DNA from: Polytrichum commune
Taxonomy: Eukaryota; Streptophyta; Polytrichopsida; Polytrichales; Polytrichaceae
Direction of reading: 5' to 3'
Assembly: GCA_950295325.1 (NCBI GenBank)
Contig: OX485804.1
Location: forward strand, 25,108,001-25,172,000
Length of the DNA: 64,000 nt
Shown: piece after piece, positions 13,101-24,929 of the stretch
Layout: each line of letters opens with the position of its first letter
Position numbering within the stretch: position 1 is the stretch's first letter
Made by a program: the position numbers and the translations under genes
Notes under the pieces: model-generated
Database searches by the model: none
The model's input: only the letters and a program-made list of their open reading frames with translations
Told to the model about the DNA's origin: nothing

Positions 13101-14372
13101 AGAATAGATGCTACTAAACATTTGATTGCATTTCACTTTGGGTAATCTTGGTGGGGGCCCAACTCAGATGAGGTGGGTGGTGTCTAGCCTTGGCTATATA
13201 ACACCTTATTATAAATCTATAGTCTAGAATGGTTTTAGTTATTTCAATACCCCGCAACCGACTTGCTTGGGGTTCGTGGAGTCTCATCCATCGTGGATGA
13301 AAAACTTTAGTAAAAACGAGTTCCCTACACGGTTGAGGGCTGATTCATTCCAACTTGACTCCACTGGACTAACCCAAAATCTCTCATGTTATTTTCGGAG
13401 TCATATATGTCCTTAAACTAATCGTTTACCGGATACAAAACAATTCATTAATTATGATTTCACCTTCGCAATGGGTGGTGTCTAGCCTTGGCCGTACAAT
13501 ACCTTATTATAAATCTACAATTTAGAATGGTTTTAGTTATTTCAAAACCCTGCAACCAACCCGCTCGGGGTTCGTGGAGCCTCATCCATCGTGGATGAAT
13601 CCTTTTTAGTAAAAACAAGTTCCCTACAAGGTTGAGGGCTGATTCATTCCAACTCGACTCCACTGAACTAATTCAAACCTTCTCATGTTATTTTCGGAGT
13701 CATATATGTCATGAAACTAATCAGTTGCGGGATATAAAACGATTCATTACATTTTCACCTTCACAATGGATGAGTTTATGTAGACACCACGAATCCCTAG
13801 CCCACCTAATGAAGGGGTGACCTGGACAGGTGGGCAACCGATACAACAAACTATTGGACGACCCGATGGCCAAATACGGCATCAGCAGCGCGCTCCTGCT
13901 CGCGGATCCCACGACAACCAACACTTCACGTGACAAGTATGGCATGAGGGCCAAACTGGAGAAGTTCAAAGCACAGAACTTCTGCATGGACTGCCGCCGG
14001 CTCCAGTTCCGGGTGCAAAATCTGGAGGCCCAGATGGCCAAGTACAAGATGAATGAAAAGAATTGCCAAACGCTGCAATCGGATCAGCTCGAGACCGAGC
14101 GGCTCAAGAAGCGAGTGGAAGCGCTCAAGATCAAACGGGATCCGATCGCGGGGTTGCAAGCCAAAGTGGACCGGCTTGAGAGGAGCCAACGAAGGACGGG
14201 CCAGAACGAAGAAACACTCTGCTCGCTGGAGCTCGAGCTCCAAAGGGCCCGGGAATGCATCGAGCGGTTCCGCGAAAGGAACGAGTGGCTTGAAAATCGC
14301 GTGCAAGTGCTGGCCATGCAACACACGCAACAACGTAACATGATTCAGGTGCTCGGTGAGCGCTCCAAGTAG
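10187..14372 (+). CDS. Unrecognised coiled-coil protein, three exons, ~385 aa
   Basis: Predicted exons are 10187-10527, 11224-11497 and 13830-14372 (stop TAG). The phases fit exactly: a serine codon is split over intron 1 (AG|T), and intron 2 is phase 0. Start chosen: the ATG at 10187, the first in frame. Residues 1-114 are polar and basic (KVLRKRKPP) and probably disordered. Residues 115-205 include GKFRHGSILRPQFGKDND, a Q/N-rich stretch (YQQQEENQK, FQNNNQDF) and SYREHFYRKQ. Residues 206-385 contain NRYNKLLDDPMAKYGISSAL and then a long charged heptad region (about 235-375) typical of a coiled coil, with MDCRRLQFRVQNLEAQ and ECIERFRERNEWLENRVQ. I recognise no family or enzymatic motif. Exons 2 and 3 are clearly GC-richer than the introns. 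The gene is tail-to-tail with CFAP58, 740 bp apart; a cytoskeletal or sperm role would be only a guess. Confidence 0.65.
10537..10850 (+). repeat. Dispersed ~330-bp repeat, copy 2 (inside intron 1)
   Basis: This is the second copy of the family at 8870-9210 and 63465-63805, lying within the first intron of the coiled-coil gene. Shared landmarks are TTTAAGTGGTGTGTGGTTTG, ACTATGTGTTCAGATTTTG, TGATTTGGATTCG and AATTGCGTGTTTATAATCTT. Confidence 0.55.
11195..11218. repeat. (GCCT)n microsatellite at a splice acceptor
   Basis: A run of GCCT units forms the pyrimidine-rich tract directly upstream of the exon 2 acceptor (AG at 11222-11223). Downstream of the exon 2 donor, 11508-11536 holds a related CCTTG/CCGTG run. 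Confidence 0.8.
11592..11741. mobile_element. MITE, 150 bp, perfect 23-bp TIRs
   Basis: The left end 11592-11614 and right end 11719-11741 are perfect reverse complements over 23 bp (CATAACATTATTCAGATCC...). The interior is further palindromic, for example AATATTC(T/C) motifs on both sides. There is no coding capacity, so it is a non-autonomous DNA transposon. The only candidate target duplication is TG on each side, so the superfamily is not assigned. It lies within intron 2 of the coiled-coil gene. Confidence 0.85.
12290..12920 (+). repeat. Dispersed ~630-bp repeat, copy A (inside intron 2)
   Basis: It matches the reverse complement of about 48000-48620 in order. Landmarks are ATTTAATGTGATAAATGCCTC, CCTAGAGCCCAAATGCAAACC, TACACACTAGAG, AATGCCTCAAATAATACC and GAAGAGTCCACCCCTTGG. 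There is no coding capacity. It could be an LTR or non-autonomous element fragment; its ends are not defined. Confidence 0.65.
13175..13769 (+). repeat. Tandem duplication, two ~298-bp units
   Basis: Unit 1 is 13175-13472 and unit 2 is 13473-13769. Both begin GGGTGGTGTCTAGCCTTGGC and share GGGTTCGTGGAG(T/C)CTCATCC and ATGTTATTTTCGGAGTCATA. The units differ at scattered positions. The array sits in the 3' part of intron 2 and ends about 60 bp before the exon 3 acceptor. Confidence 0.9.
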
Positions 14373-15112
14373 CATAGCATCAACCAAGTCTAACACCAAA
14401 AGATACAGTCCCAATTCATTGTTGGTTCATGTTGAGTAGCTGGTAGAGAGTGTAGGTGGAGTGTGTATAGCAGTTGTTTGGTAGTGTAGTGAGGAATTAT
14501 TTTGACATTCGTGGCAACGTTTCCTGTAGACACGGATATGGCTGTGTTATGTGTGCCCTGTGTGTGAGAAGTTTGTACACATAGGTGCACCATTGTGTTT
14601 CCTAATTGTAAAAGACACCAATCAACCCATCTCCAAGATCAAACCCATGATCCCCAAGAGTCACCACACCTATTCCAATCTCCACCAAATTGCACAAAGG
14701 ACAACTTCCAGAATACAATCCCAAATTCTACTTTTTGGGCCCACATTTACTACTGGATGAGTCCGAGGTACTTGAGGGGAACTAGTATGACAGTTTCACG
14801 AATTTGATTTTTTGCAACTTTACTTATTCGGTGCACGAGATGTATCTCAATAATTGGCTCAACATGCAAGTTGGCCCTGTAAAGAGGGCAGATTTAGGAC
14901 CAGAAAGAAAAAGAAAAAGAAACACTCTGCTTCAATGCCTTAAATTCCTTCTGGTGAAACTATGGATGCCTTACCTAATGGTTTGAGCTCTAAGTGTGGA
15001 GATGAACATAAGTTGGGAATCCTCCAACATGAATATTGGAAGAAGAGTGAATGTGGATGTGACATCTTCCCTCGCAGTAAATGCTTGAATCTCCTTAGCT
15101 CAACCGACCATG
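14373..15112. other. Convergent intergenic spacer (two 3' UTRs)
   Basis: The spacer lies between the stops of the coiled-coil gene (+) and CFAP58 (-). It presumably holds both 3' UTRs. There is a purine-rich AGAAAGAAAAAGAAAAAGAAA run at about 14905-14925. No gene is seen. Confidence 0.5.
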
Positions 15113-18100
15113 CTATTGGCGCTTCATCTGGAAATACTTCTTCTTGACAGCTTCAAGTTCTTCATTGTAAAGGTTGATTTCCTTCTTATGCTCGTCCACT
15201 TGACCCTGCAGGTTTAGACAGATATTCTGTAAGCAACATGCTCTGCATCTCTAGGTTGGTATTACAGCACAAAAGTTGGAAGTATGCAGATGAATCTGCA
15301 GTTATTTCATTTCTTTGGCTCCAATGGTGGGCCAAGAGAGCCCAAAGTTCACTGTCTAGAAAAAAATCTACAATGATGATAATAACCCAACAAAGTGTAT
15401 GACTCCACAGTGGTAACTTTGTAAAGACCTGTCACATGCAGTCCCCAGGAAGAGGAATTAGAAAAATTCCCATGTGTTTAAGATAACTTTGGTGGACATC
15501 AACTAAGCTTTGAAGTAGAGAGGGTGTTGCCACGTGTCTTATGGAGCTAAAGCAAAGAGCTCAATATTCATCAAGTGCTACAATGTAAACATAGCACGTG
15601 TTCAGCACTAGCTTATGAATGTTATGGATACGAGCACAAAAAAGGGCAAGCTGAGCACCTGGTAAGTGGTAAGCTCTAAAGTCATGAATCTTAAATCTTT
15701 CATCTTCTCATGCAATTTCTGTCCATATTTGGCCATCTGCTTGGCTGCTTCAGGGCCTGGTTGACGTGCCAGGATTTTGCGTAATTCGATGTAGAGCTTC
15801 TCCTTCTCTTGGATCAGCAAGTCCTTTTCAATCACCTGCACAACATATTTTGGAACTTCAAAACCGTACTTAAAAAGCTGTTATCAAACTCAAGAGTCGA
15901 CTAGTATGATTTAAGAGGGACACCTGTTGTCAACTCCAGCAGTGTCTGTTGTTAGAGCCATTACCCGTCATTGCCCAAGGGGGTATGTAGTGCATGGTAG
16001 GACAATGCTGGCCAACATTTATGTTAATTGAGAGTAATTGTCAAATTGGAGGGCTGATGAAGACCCCAACAAGGTAGAAATACCTCAAGGTAGAGTTGGA
16101 AGTCAGGTATACCTCCTCTGTTTTAGAAGTGAGTTTCTTCTGAAGTGTTTGAATCTTGATGATCATCTCATATGCCTGTGGATCAGTGCCTTCAAGTTTG
16201 CGCCACCGATGGACATTTAGTGGGTTTTCGAGCTCCTCCGAAAGTGCCCTCACCTGTATCAGCAACAGTATGCAATATTGTGAGTGTAGTGGTACAAAGC
16301 TACCCAGTAATATCTTCTCCTTGCTTAACTACCATTCTCTCTTTGTTTCTTGTTCTTGGCATACCTTTAAGGTATGACTCTACAATCAAGTTCTTCAGGT
16401 GCGAACTTTTACTTGTCAGCAGCTGAGTTAAGAATACATTATCAGCTAAACTGTTGTCATACTGGATGAGAGAGCTACACACACCTTTGTGCGCTCTTGC
16501 ATTAGTTCTCGACTGAGGTTATGGACTTCACGCCTTAAAATTTCAATGTTTTTGCAACTGCCTGTAAGAACCGTATGTTCGCGTTTCAGATCATTCAGTT
16601 TCAGTTTCAGAGCACGAAGCTCGTTTAGGCGACTACAATATTCTACACGGCCCTTGTTGATGGCAGACTCTTGCACCCTTATTTTGTCATACACCATTGC
16701 CAGTTCATCGTTTTTTTTAATCAGCTGCACACTCCAAATAGAAAGGAACTTCAGTGGTTGCATTCTTGAAGATAGACTACTAAAAATGGATGACTGTGAA
16801 GTAAGAAAGGACGATAGTATGAGCAATAAGACTATTTGGTATACCTGAGCACCAAGAACACTCTGCTCACTGGTGATGATTGCAAGCTCTTTTTCCTGGC
16901 GAAGTTTCTCGGCATCTGCTTCCTCCAAGATGTGATTTAGATTGTCAATCTGGGCTGTGTATTCCAATACAGCAATTTCTGCATGCTTAATCTTGGATTG
17001 TGCTTTAGCGAGCTCTGCTTTTAGGTTCTCTTTTTCCTTCACTACCTGCACTCATGCAACCATGCCATGAAATTGACAATGTCAATCAACTGTAAAGGGC
17101 CACGGCACCATTAGCTGTAACTTTCATGCATGCCTGCTCTTAATGCTGAGAAACTCCCTCTGTAGGTGAATCTATACAATAGAGTTTATCAAGGGAACTT
17201 TGCGTTGGGAGTTGTTCCCCTATGATTTCCCATGGTTTGTTTACATAAAAATCAATATTTTCTTTCTACTTGTGGTGCATGCTTAGAGATTGCGTTTGAG
17301 ATTGAATGAAGAGCAATCCATTTCGTTTCATTGTGGGCCAAACTTATTTTAGCACCTCTTGGCATGTCAAAATGAGTTTGACCCTCACTGAACCAAAATA
17401 TAACAATCGTTGTTCAAACCTCCACACTACCTCCAAGCATGCACCAAAAACTTACAGAACAAGAAGAGTATTGCATTCAAAACATCCAACTTCTGACAAA
17501 AAGCCATGTTGAGTTAAAGGTTAACTGTAATAGACAGAATTTCTGAGATTCTCATTGGAGACGAATCTGAGTCAAGAATATTTGAAGTGCAAGTCTATTC
17601 GTGTTCTCCTAATTAAAACACAATGCACAGCAACTTACCTACCCAAAGCAATCTGCTACTGCTCTCATTGCACCTACTGCTACAGCTAGTCATATGACTT
17701 TGCTTTGTAAGACTCGTTGCTTGTGAAATACAGGTTAGTCGTAACATATTTGCCCACTGAGGGGTGCTATGCTAGTACGAATAATGAAAAACCTCGACAT
17801 AACATTATTAAGTAGAGTGTGTAGTGTTCTGGTGCAAATGGTATAATTCTTAGGTTATCCCAATAACCTAAAAAGCATTCCATTTGGGCGCACTCCTAAT
17901 GAATCTTTGTAGATGGGAGAAGGCTTCATGTCCGCAAATAGGCAACAATAAGGCGTCCCACTTGATTATGATCAGCATTCATGCATGCAAACAAGGACCT
18001 CAAATCTTGGAAGTTTATTCTTGAAGCTAGAATAGAAAGGGAACGTCATTACAAGGCTAAATAGAGTTATGAAGTCCAGGTACACAAACAATTGCTGACT

Positions 18101-21100
18101 AGTCATAAGGTAAGGAGGATTAGAGTGAATTCCTAAGGAGCATTTATGCGCTTGGATTGGAGGATGTACACAAACCAAACATACCTTTTGATGATCATAG
18201 TGCTCTTTGATGATTGCAACATCTTTGGAGTTTATCTCTTCCTTCAGTTGCTCCACTAAGTGGTTCATAACTTTGAACTTGCGTTTCATTTCATCAATTT
18301 CGCCTTGGGCTTCCAATAACTTTTTACTGTTCACGTTTCGCTCTGCACGCACTACCTCATACAAATTCTGCTGTTGCTTGATGCTGGCCTCTCCTTCCAT
18401 TATTTTTTTTTGAAGTTCTATAATTGCAACCTCTCGTTTATGAAGTTCCTCACATGCCTGTTTGGAGCATTATGGAGAAAATATTGGAACTGTGTGGAGT
18501 TAGAGAACAAGATAATGCTTCTTTGCAGCAAATGGGAAGTAAACTTACAGCCATGTAAAGAGCAGCATTTTCTGTGAGCTCCGTCATCTTCGTCTCACTC
18601 TGCTCCTGCAAGTTATTTATCACCTTGGCTTGTTTTTTGGCATGTTGATGAAATTTCTGCAGCTCCACTTCAAGATTATGTATTGTCACTTGGTTGATCT
18701 TCACCAAGTCTTGTTGCTTCTCTGCTGAATTTTCAGCCTACAACCAGACAAGAACCTGAGCGATTGTAGTACCACGTTAGGAGCAAAGGATGCAATTAAG
18801 AAAGAGAAAAATCAATACTCCGCTTTGTATGTGATAAGGAACCCTGGGATCAAATCATTAACTGTCTCCACTCTTTAGTTCTGTAGAACACAAACTTTGA
18901 CACATTCTAGCTACTAAAAACTGTTGGAAACAAGAAGGATACAGACAATTGCGTCCTGACTAAATATGATTTGGCCCACAAGAAAAGAGTCTAAGACATC
19001 TGGATGCAGAGAAGTGTGAAGGTTTTCTACCTTTCAAAACGCAAGGATTCTGGTAAATCTTGCACCTTTGGTACTACAATCATCTAAATCTACTCATGTA
19101 GAGGTTGGGTGAAATATTACCTTACCTGTGTTTTCATCTTTAGGAGCAGATCACGCTCCCGCACGGATTCCTCACATCGCTTTCGAGCCTGATCAGATTG
19201 CTTCTTGTGCACCTCAATGTCTTTTTCAATCTTAATTCTTTCCTCTATCAAAGCATTTCTTTGTTTCTCCAGGTCTTCGATAACAAACTCTGTTGTCTTG
19301 AGTTTGTTAAGTGTAGATTCTCGTGCCTAGCCACCAATCATGTGTGCTCAGTTTCCACACTGAACAAAAAGTCCATTGTCAATTCAGGATCTATTGACAT
19401 CAGGTACTACCACAGGGAAGTTACCTTGTTGACTTTTATGACTTCTTGTTTGTGGAGCTCAATCTCCTCCTCCTTCTGCTTTATATCCATTTGTTTCTGG
19501 CTGTTTTCAGCCATCAAAGTGGTGTTATGCTTGATTTGCTCCTCCAAGTCGGAAGTTAACTTTGCTACCTGTATAGTGTTTCCCTTTAGCCTCTCCAACA
19601 CCAACTTTTAGTCAATCAACATCATCACCCAATCAAGTAGAACTGTAAGTGTGTCAAATTCAAACCTAGCTTCAACTCGATCCATACTTTCTTCCCCCAT
19701 AGACCAAACATGGATAGACTGCCTCAGTCACATCGGCAAAGAACTTGAAAAGAAGCCAGAACACATGCCTACAAAACAATTAGTGTCCAACACCTAAAAA
19801 AACTGCAAGCACCAAGGCTCTAATCTGCAAGTTCGTCTCAGATTTCTGTCATACATGTCAAAGAGTCCAACGAAAACCTACATCTACCCCTTTTAATTGT
19901 GACACCTTGCCCTACTACATTGAACACTTACCATGTCTCTCCTAGAACGTGCATTACTGGGTTATCTTGCCTGCAAGTGGCATCATATTGGTAAATCTCC
20001 ACTCCTCAGGCAAATAGGCTTGGTACAACAGTTTTGGCTGTTCTGGAAGTGGGCTGCATATGATTGTCTATTCTTTCCATGTGGAATCAATATCCCTTCG
20101 AGTTGGATGAAATTCCAGGTTTACAAAACATATAAAATCAATTTATCGTTGCAGATGACATACTTTCTGAAGAACCAAGTCAAGCTCCTTCTGAGCCTTA
20201 TCAGTGACACCTTTCTGTTCTTTCAATTGCATGTCCAGCTTGTCCACTTGCTCTTGATTCTCCAGCACCTGTGCCTGCTTGGCTTTCACATCATTTTGTT
20301 TCGCATCCATCGAGGACCTCAGTTCCTTCATTTCTCTCTCTAGCTTGTCTTTCTTTTTGTTCTCACTGCCAGAAGTTACACATTGATCAGTCTTAAAAAA
20401 TGCAACAGAGTCCAGTATACCCATTCTGCTATTTCTAGTAACCATGCTTTGATCTGCTCCTAAAGACAGTATGCCTCCAGAGATTGCCCATGTGGTATAT
20501 CAAGAAATGTTGGCTTCTCTATGCAGAGGCAATAGCAGCTTCTCTATGCCAAGACATTCAACATAATTGTTTGAATTTAACAACCAGAACCTAAAAATCT
20601 GTAATGCTTTTTGCACCTTTGTATTTAGAAGATCCTGATTATAACCGGATTGACTTAAATAAGGTAGAGCAGAGCCTGTACCAAAGTTCAATCTAAAACT
20701 CAAAACCAAAACTTACGCCTTGAAACCTGTTGCATTCGAGATTGTGTACTCTTTATATATTCGGAAAGAGATATATAATTTCACACTGACAAGAAAGAAA
20801 AGAACATATACCGGTCGCACTCTGCCTTCTTAGCAGCAGTCTCATCTCGGAGCAATGCTAACTCGTGCTCCCGGTTAATTTTGTCCAGTTCAGTTAACCG
20901 AACTTTCTCATTCCAGTCATCAAGTTCCTTTTGCAGATCCTGAAGTATGCCCAATTGTACGTCTCTCTGTCGCATAATCTTCCCTCTTTCAAACTCCAAT
21001 TCGGCAACCTGTACCTCAACTCCATATTGTGCTTCAATAAAATGTTTAGAGTTTGAGAATGTGAAGTAGTACCTAAAATTATAATTGCTACTGATAAGCA

Positions 21101-22908
21101 GCTGTCGTAATGAAGGTGGAAATCAAGGTATAGAAAACCAATAATGGATTGGTTTCTTTGTAATCGTACTAAGACTCTCTTCAGAATCATGCTTGCCATC
21201 CCTCAAGCTCCTTTTTACTTTCCTAGAAATTTTTCATGCAAAGAGCAGATAACTGGGACCCCAAGTAGTCTGGATTTAATTGTCACAACTTTCATTGAAC
21301 TCTTTGGCCATGGAGAAATTAGCACACAAGAGCATTGAAATCAACCTGTGTATCTTGAGCCATTGTTTCGGTTACTCCAGACTCTACAATAGCGTTTAAG
21401 TCTGTGATCTCCACTTTCAACAACCTGAAAAGATCATGATGTATAGTTCAGTATTCAACGTGTACCTGTAGCTCCTGATCAGTATCACCATGCATTATCA
21501 TCAAATTTTTGATTCTAAGGCTCAGTTCTTACAAGAAGGTGCAAAAGATCTGGTGTGCTGGTAAGAAAAAACAAGATGGAAATGACAAGATACTTGATTT
21601 TCTCTTTAGCTTCTACTTCCTTCTCTTGAGATTCGTCCACCACCATCCAGTTCTTATCAATCTCTGCCTTCAAAGATGCAATGGTGCTTTGATCCTCTTC
21701 ATTTATCTTAATAGCTGCATTCATCTTTTTCTTATTCTTGGCCACATCGTTACTGAGGTCTTTAGCCTTTTTGTGCAACCTCTTTTCAATTTCTGCATTA
21801 AAAAGATCGTTAATTAAGTGGAATTTCTCATGTGCTTAGAATATCTTCAATGAGACAATCGTGTTTTGCACGAAATCGAAACAAAGTAATGCAGATGCAA
21901 TCACTCCCAAGGCACATATCAGCAAGTCCAGGATGCTACCATGTTGTTTCTTAATTGCACGGTGAAGCCTTTCATACTCTGCACGAAAGCGATCCAGGGG
22001 TCTTTCGTCCTGGATATCATTCAAGAACTGCAAAAACCATCAATAAGAATAAGTCAGGTCTGCTATTATGTTTCAGGGGGTCATTGCACTGTTTTAGGTA
22101 ATCCTTTGCCCACCAGTGAGTAGAGCACAGATATGTGGACAAGTGGAGGTCATCAGCCAAGACCTGATGCTTATCTCTAATATATGCACTGGCAGCATTA
22201 AAAGAGGATGAAAGCACTAGAGACAAATAACCTTGCACATACATAGGAGGGAATGTGGAAAGCTTGCAAGTGCTTATGATCCACGCCTAGAGGAACTCTA
22301 CAAACAACAATAATATGCAGTCTATGCTAATAATAAAAATATGAACAGTCTGCCAAGCTTCCCCTTCAATATGCATCAGAACATTCACACAGCACATATA
22401 ATTGCAGCATGAATATCTGGTAGCCATCTTCTTAGGTAAGGAAGTTGACTGAAGATGCATAACAAGCATAGAAAACAAGAGTGCCTAAAGGAAATGTGAA
22501 GGAATCAAGCATAGAAGACAAGTTTGATGTCTCTGGAGCTATCAACATGCAGTAGGGTTGGTCATTAATATCTGCCAATATGAAACAAAGAGAACTGATT
22601 CCTTAAGGCTGTCTATGGTCGAAGGAAAAGAACCGTTTTAAGAATCTCATAACAAGCAGTAGCAACAGAGTCAGCGACTATGCAGCCACCAAACCTGCTT
22701 GATGCTTAAGAGTATCTATTTCACATTGTATTCAAGAGAAGAGGCAGAGGTTTTAATGTTTCTTTTAATAAGAGAAAATGGAAAGCTTGAGAACCTCTTT
22801 GATGTCTTTCTCGAGAGCATCAAAAGCCCTTTGCTCTGCCATTCCTCGAGGAAGAACAGCGGGCATATCCGAGCCTCGCCTATCATCATCGTCGTCGTCA
22901 TCTGCCAT
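15113..22908 (-). CDS. CFAP58: Cilia- and flagella-associated protein 58 (CCDC147 / FAP189 type)
   Basis: Long coiled-coil axonemal protein needed for motile cilia; in plants it implies flagellated sperm. On the minus strand I read 15 in-phase exons: 22908-22795, 22027-21940, 21792-21594, 21424-21346, 21008-20812, 20365-20164, 19568-19425, 19326-19126, 18737-18549, 18457-18185, 17045-16845, 16724-16485, 16253-16113, 15835-15659 and 15205-15113 (TAG), 2538 nt or 845 aa, close to the human length. The start ATG at 22908 opens MADDDDDDRRGSDMP. Family hallmarks seen are DQSTIASLKAEIDK, SIKQQQNLYEVVRAERN, ENPLNVHRWRKLEGTDP, LTSKTEE+VIEKDLLIQEKEKL and ILARQPGPEAAKQM, which are nearly identical to animal CFAP58. 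No frameshift or missing block is seen, so the gene looks functional. It is convergent with the coiled-coil gene at 10187-14372. Confidence 0.95.
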
Positions 22909-24929
22909 TTTTCCTCCTGAATTTGGCAAGGACTAGCTAGTCTATTTTGCCCTGCTGCTTATTCTACTTCGTTGTTGTACACTCATCCAGACATGTTCAC
23001 CTTAAATTAACCATGCCCACCCTAATATTGCATCTGTATACAAATGTTTCAATCAAATCAAAGATAACGCACAGCTCTTGGCATTGTAATAACACCAGGT
23101 TTCTTTCAAATGTATCAGTGGCCATTCGAGGGCCTCCCACTCCTTTATTCATATTAGGTCATCAATTTTGGCGACTTCATTGATGACTTTGAAACCAGCA
23201 ATAGCTGCCAGTTTTCACTGGCTCACTCATGTCAATCTGTATTTCAAAGATGTAATAGACAAAACACTGCCTACGTTTAGCACGGAAGTTTCAAGGCTTT
23301 GCAGGATGTCAATTCAAGTTGCGATGCCCTTGTGGAAATGCATATATAGTTCCTCCTAAGTCATAGTCCGAGCATGCAGATAATGCAGTCAATGTGCACG
23401 AAAGGAAGTGAATGTATTTCTTAAGAAATTCCAGTTCATCATCTGCTTGACTCTTCCTGAGGCCAGATTTTGTGTCATGTGATTCTGAACTTCTAACAAG
23501 ACACTGATGTTTGACCTGTTTATGGACATTTTCCACTCGATTGGAATCGTAAGCACGATTCCATCTGGGTGAAAACAACGAGTGCAATTGACTCAAATAA
23601 ATGACTTGAGTACAAAACTACCTTTCCTCCTTCGTTCTCACTCTCGAATTGTTAGAGAAACTGGACTTCCTATTAACCTTGAAAAAGAAAGAAACCAGAG
23701 CAGAAAGTAAGGCTTCCACAATCTCCGCTCATAATTAGCAAAAACTGCGAGACCCTTCTATTTCAAAGGTTCTTGGCTAAGACCAGTGATTGTGTGAGTC
23801 CACCAAGAGATAGCGGCAAGAAGGGACCTGTACAGTGTGACCTAATGAGCATCGGTACGATATAGGTCAAAGAAAAATCTCCAACTTTTAAAGACAATAG
23901 TAGACTTCAAAAGCAGTTTCCTCTTCCATAGAGTTGAGGTACATAATTCGAAGACATAGATCCCCAAATGCTTTTGGAGAAAGGAATGATACGCATTTGT
24001 ATCTGTTTTGTGTGAGGGTCGGGGCAGAGTAGGATCTCCACGAAAAGACTCAGATGACTGACCTGCGGACATGGCTACATGACGTGGCTCACGACCCATA
24101 TCAGTTGATTCAGATGACAAGTAGATGTCTCTACTCTCTTCAACCCACCAGGAATCTAACCCAAAGGCTGCACTGTTTTCTTTCGGTGTGCTACAGTGTG
24201 GAGCATCTTGGTCGCCATTTCGTCCTTCTAGGCTGACCGCCAAGATATGCAGACAAAGTGAAATAGTGAGAAGGTATCTCTAAAATGAGAGAATTAAGTG
24301 CCTTGGCCTGAAGCTTATCATGCAAAGGAAAACCTGACTGGTCAATTGTAAATCAAGGCGGTTTCCCCATCGACAATTTTTTACTATCCGATGTCTCTGA
24401 GATGTTGCGTTCCAGAAACCGACATACCCTCCACACATTCACATTGCACCAGAAGAATTGAGAAAGATTCAATCCCTAAAATAATCTCCACAAGGTAGCC
24501 ATATTTAACGTCTCTTGTTTTCCCGAAAGCCTAACATTTATCCGACACTTCTGTTCGCAAATTGCCAGCACAGCTCTTGATGACATCTCTCAATTTGATC
24601 CACGTACAAGCACAAAAAAGCATTGCAGAATGGAACGCAAGAATAGCATGCAGAGGACATTTATTTATCAATGCAAGAGGACATTATTATCTACCTGTGT
24701 AACTAAGAAAACTGATCTGCTATTTGGCCTCGTGAGAGGAAAAAACTAAAACCCTGAGCTGTTTTCCATCTTCATCGAGGCTAGAACAATTCACCTTCGA
24801 AACAATTTTTAAGAATATATGATTCTGAGCCACACTGATTAACTTCCCTCCCATTTTCTCGCAATATACCAGCTTGCGACTAATTGTCAAGTCAAGCATT
24901 GTCAGGTGCCAAGGCTTTAGTAATTGCAT
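22909..24929. other. CFAP58 upstream region and F-box 3' flank; possible unassigned coding stretches
   Basis: This should contain the CFAP58 promoter (minus strand, above 22908) and the 3' UTR of the F-box gene. Two minus-strand open stretches look protein-like: 24243-23842 (contains SLEGRNGDQDAPH and WWVEESRDIYLSSES; a possible GT donor follows MSAG) and 23596-23309 (contains WNRAYDSNRVENVHKQVKH and KSQADDELEFLKKY, then a stop). They could be exons of a small minus-strand gene. I recognise neither and cannot link them confidently by splicing. Confidence 0.3.

Larger units (their letters stand above)
11495..13839. repeat. 13-bp direct repeat flanking intron 2
   Basis: The sequence CAGGTGGGCAACC occurs at 11495-11507, across the exon 2/intron 2 donor, and again at 13827-13839, across the intron 2/exon 3 acceptor. 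Splicing within both copies leaves one exonic version. The ends of the intervening 2.3 kb show no matching TIRs. See the finding on intron gain. Confidence 0.85.

Noticed and set aside
13926-14414. Minus-strand frame of 162 residues
   Set aside because: It is the antisense shadow of the coiled-coil gene's third exon; Leu-rich because the sense strand is rich in Glu/Gln/Lys codons.
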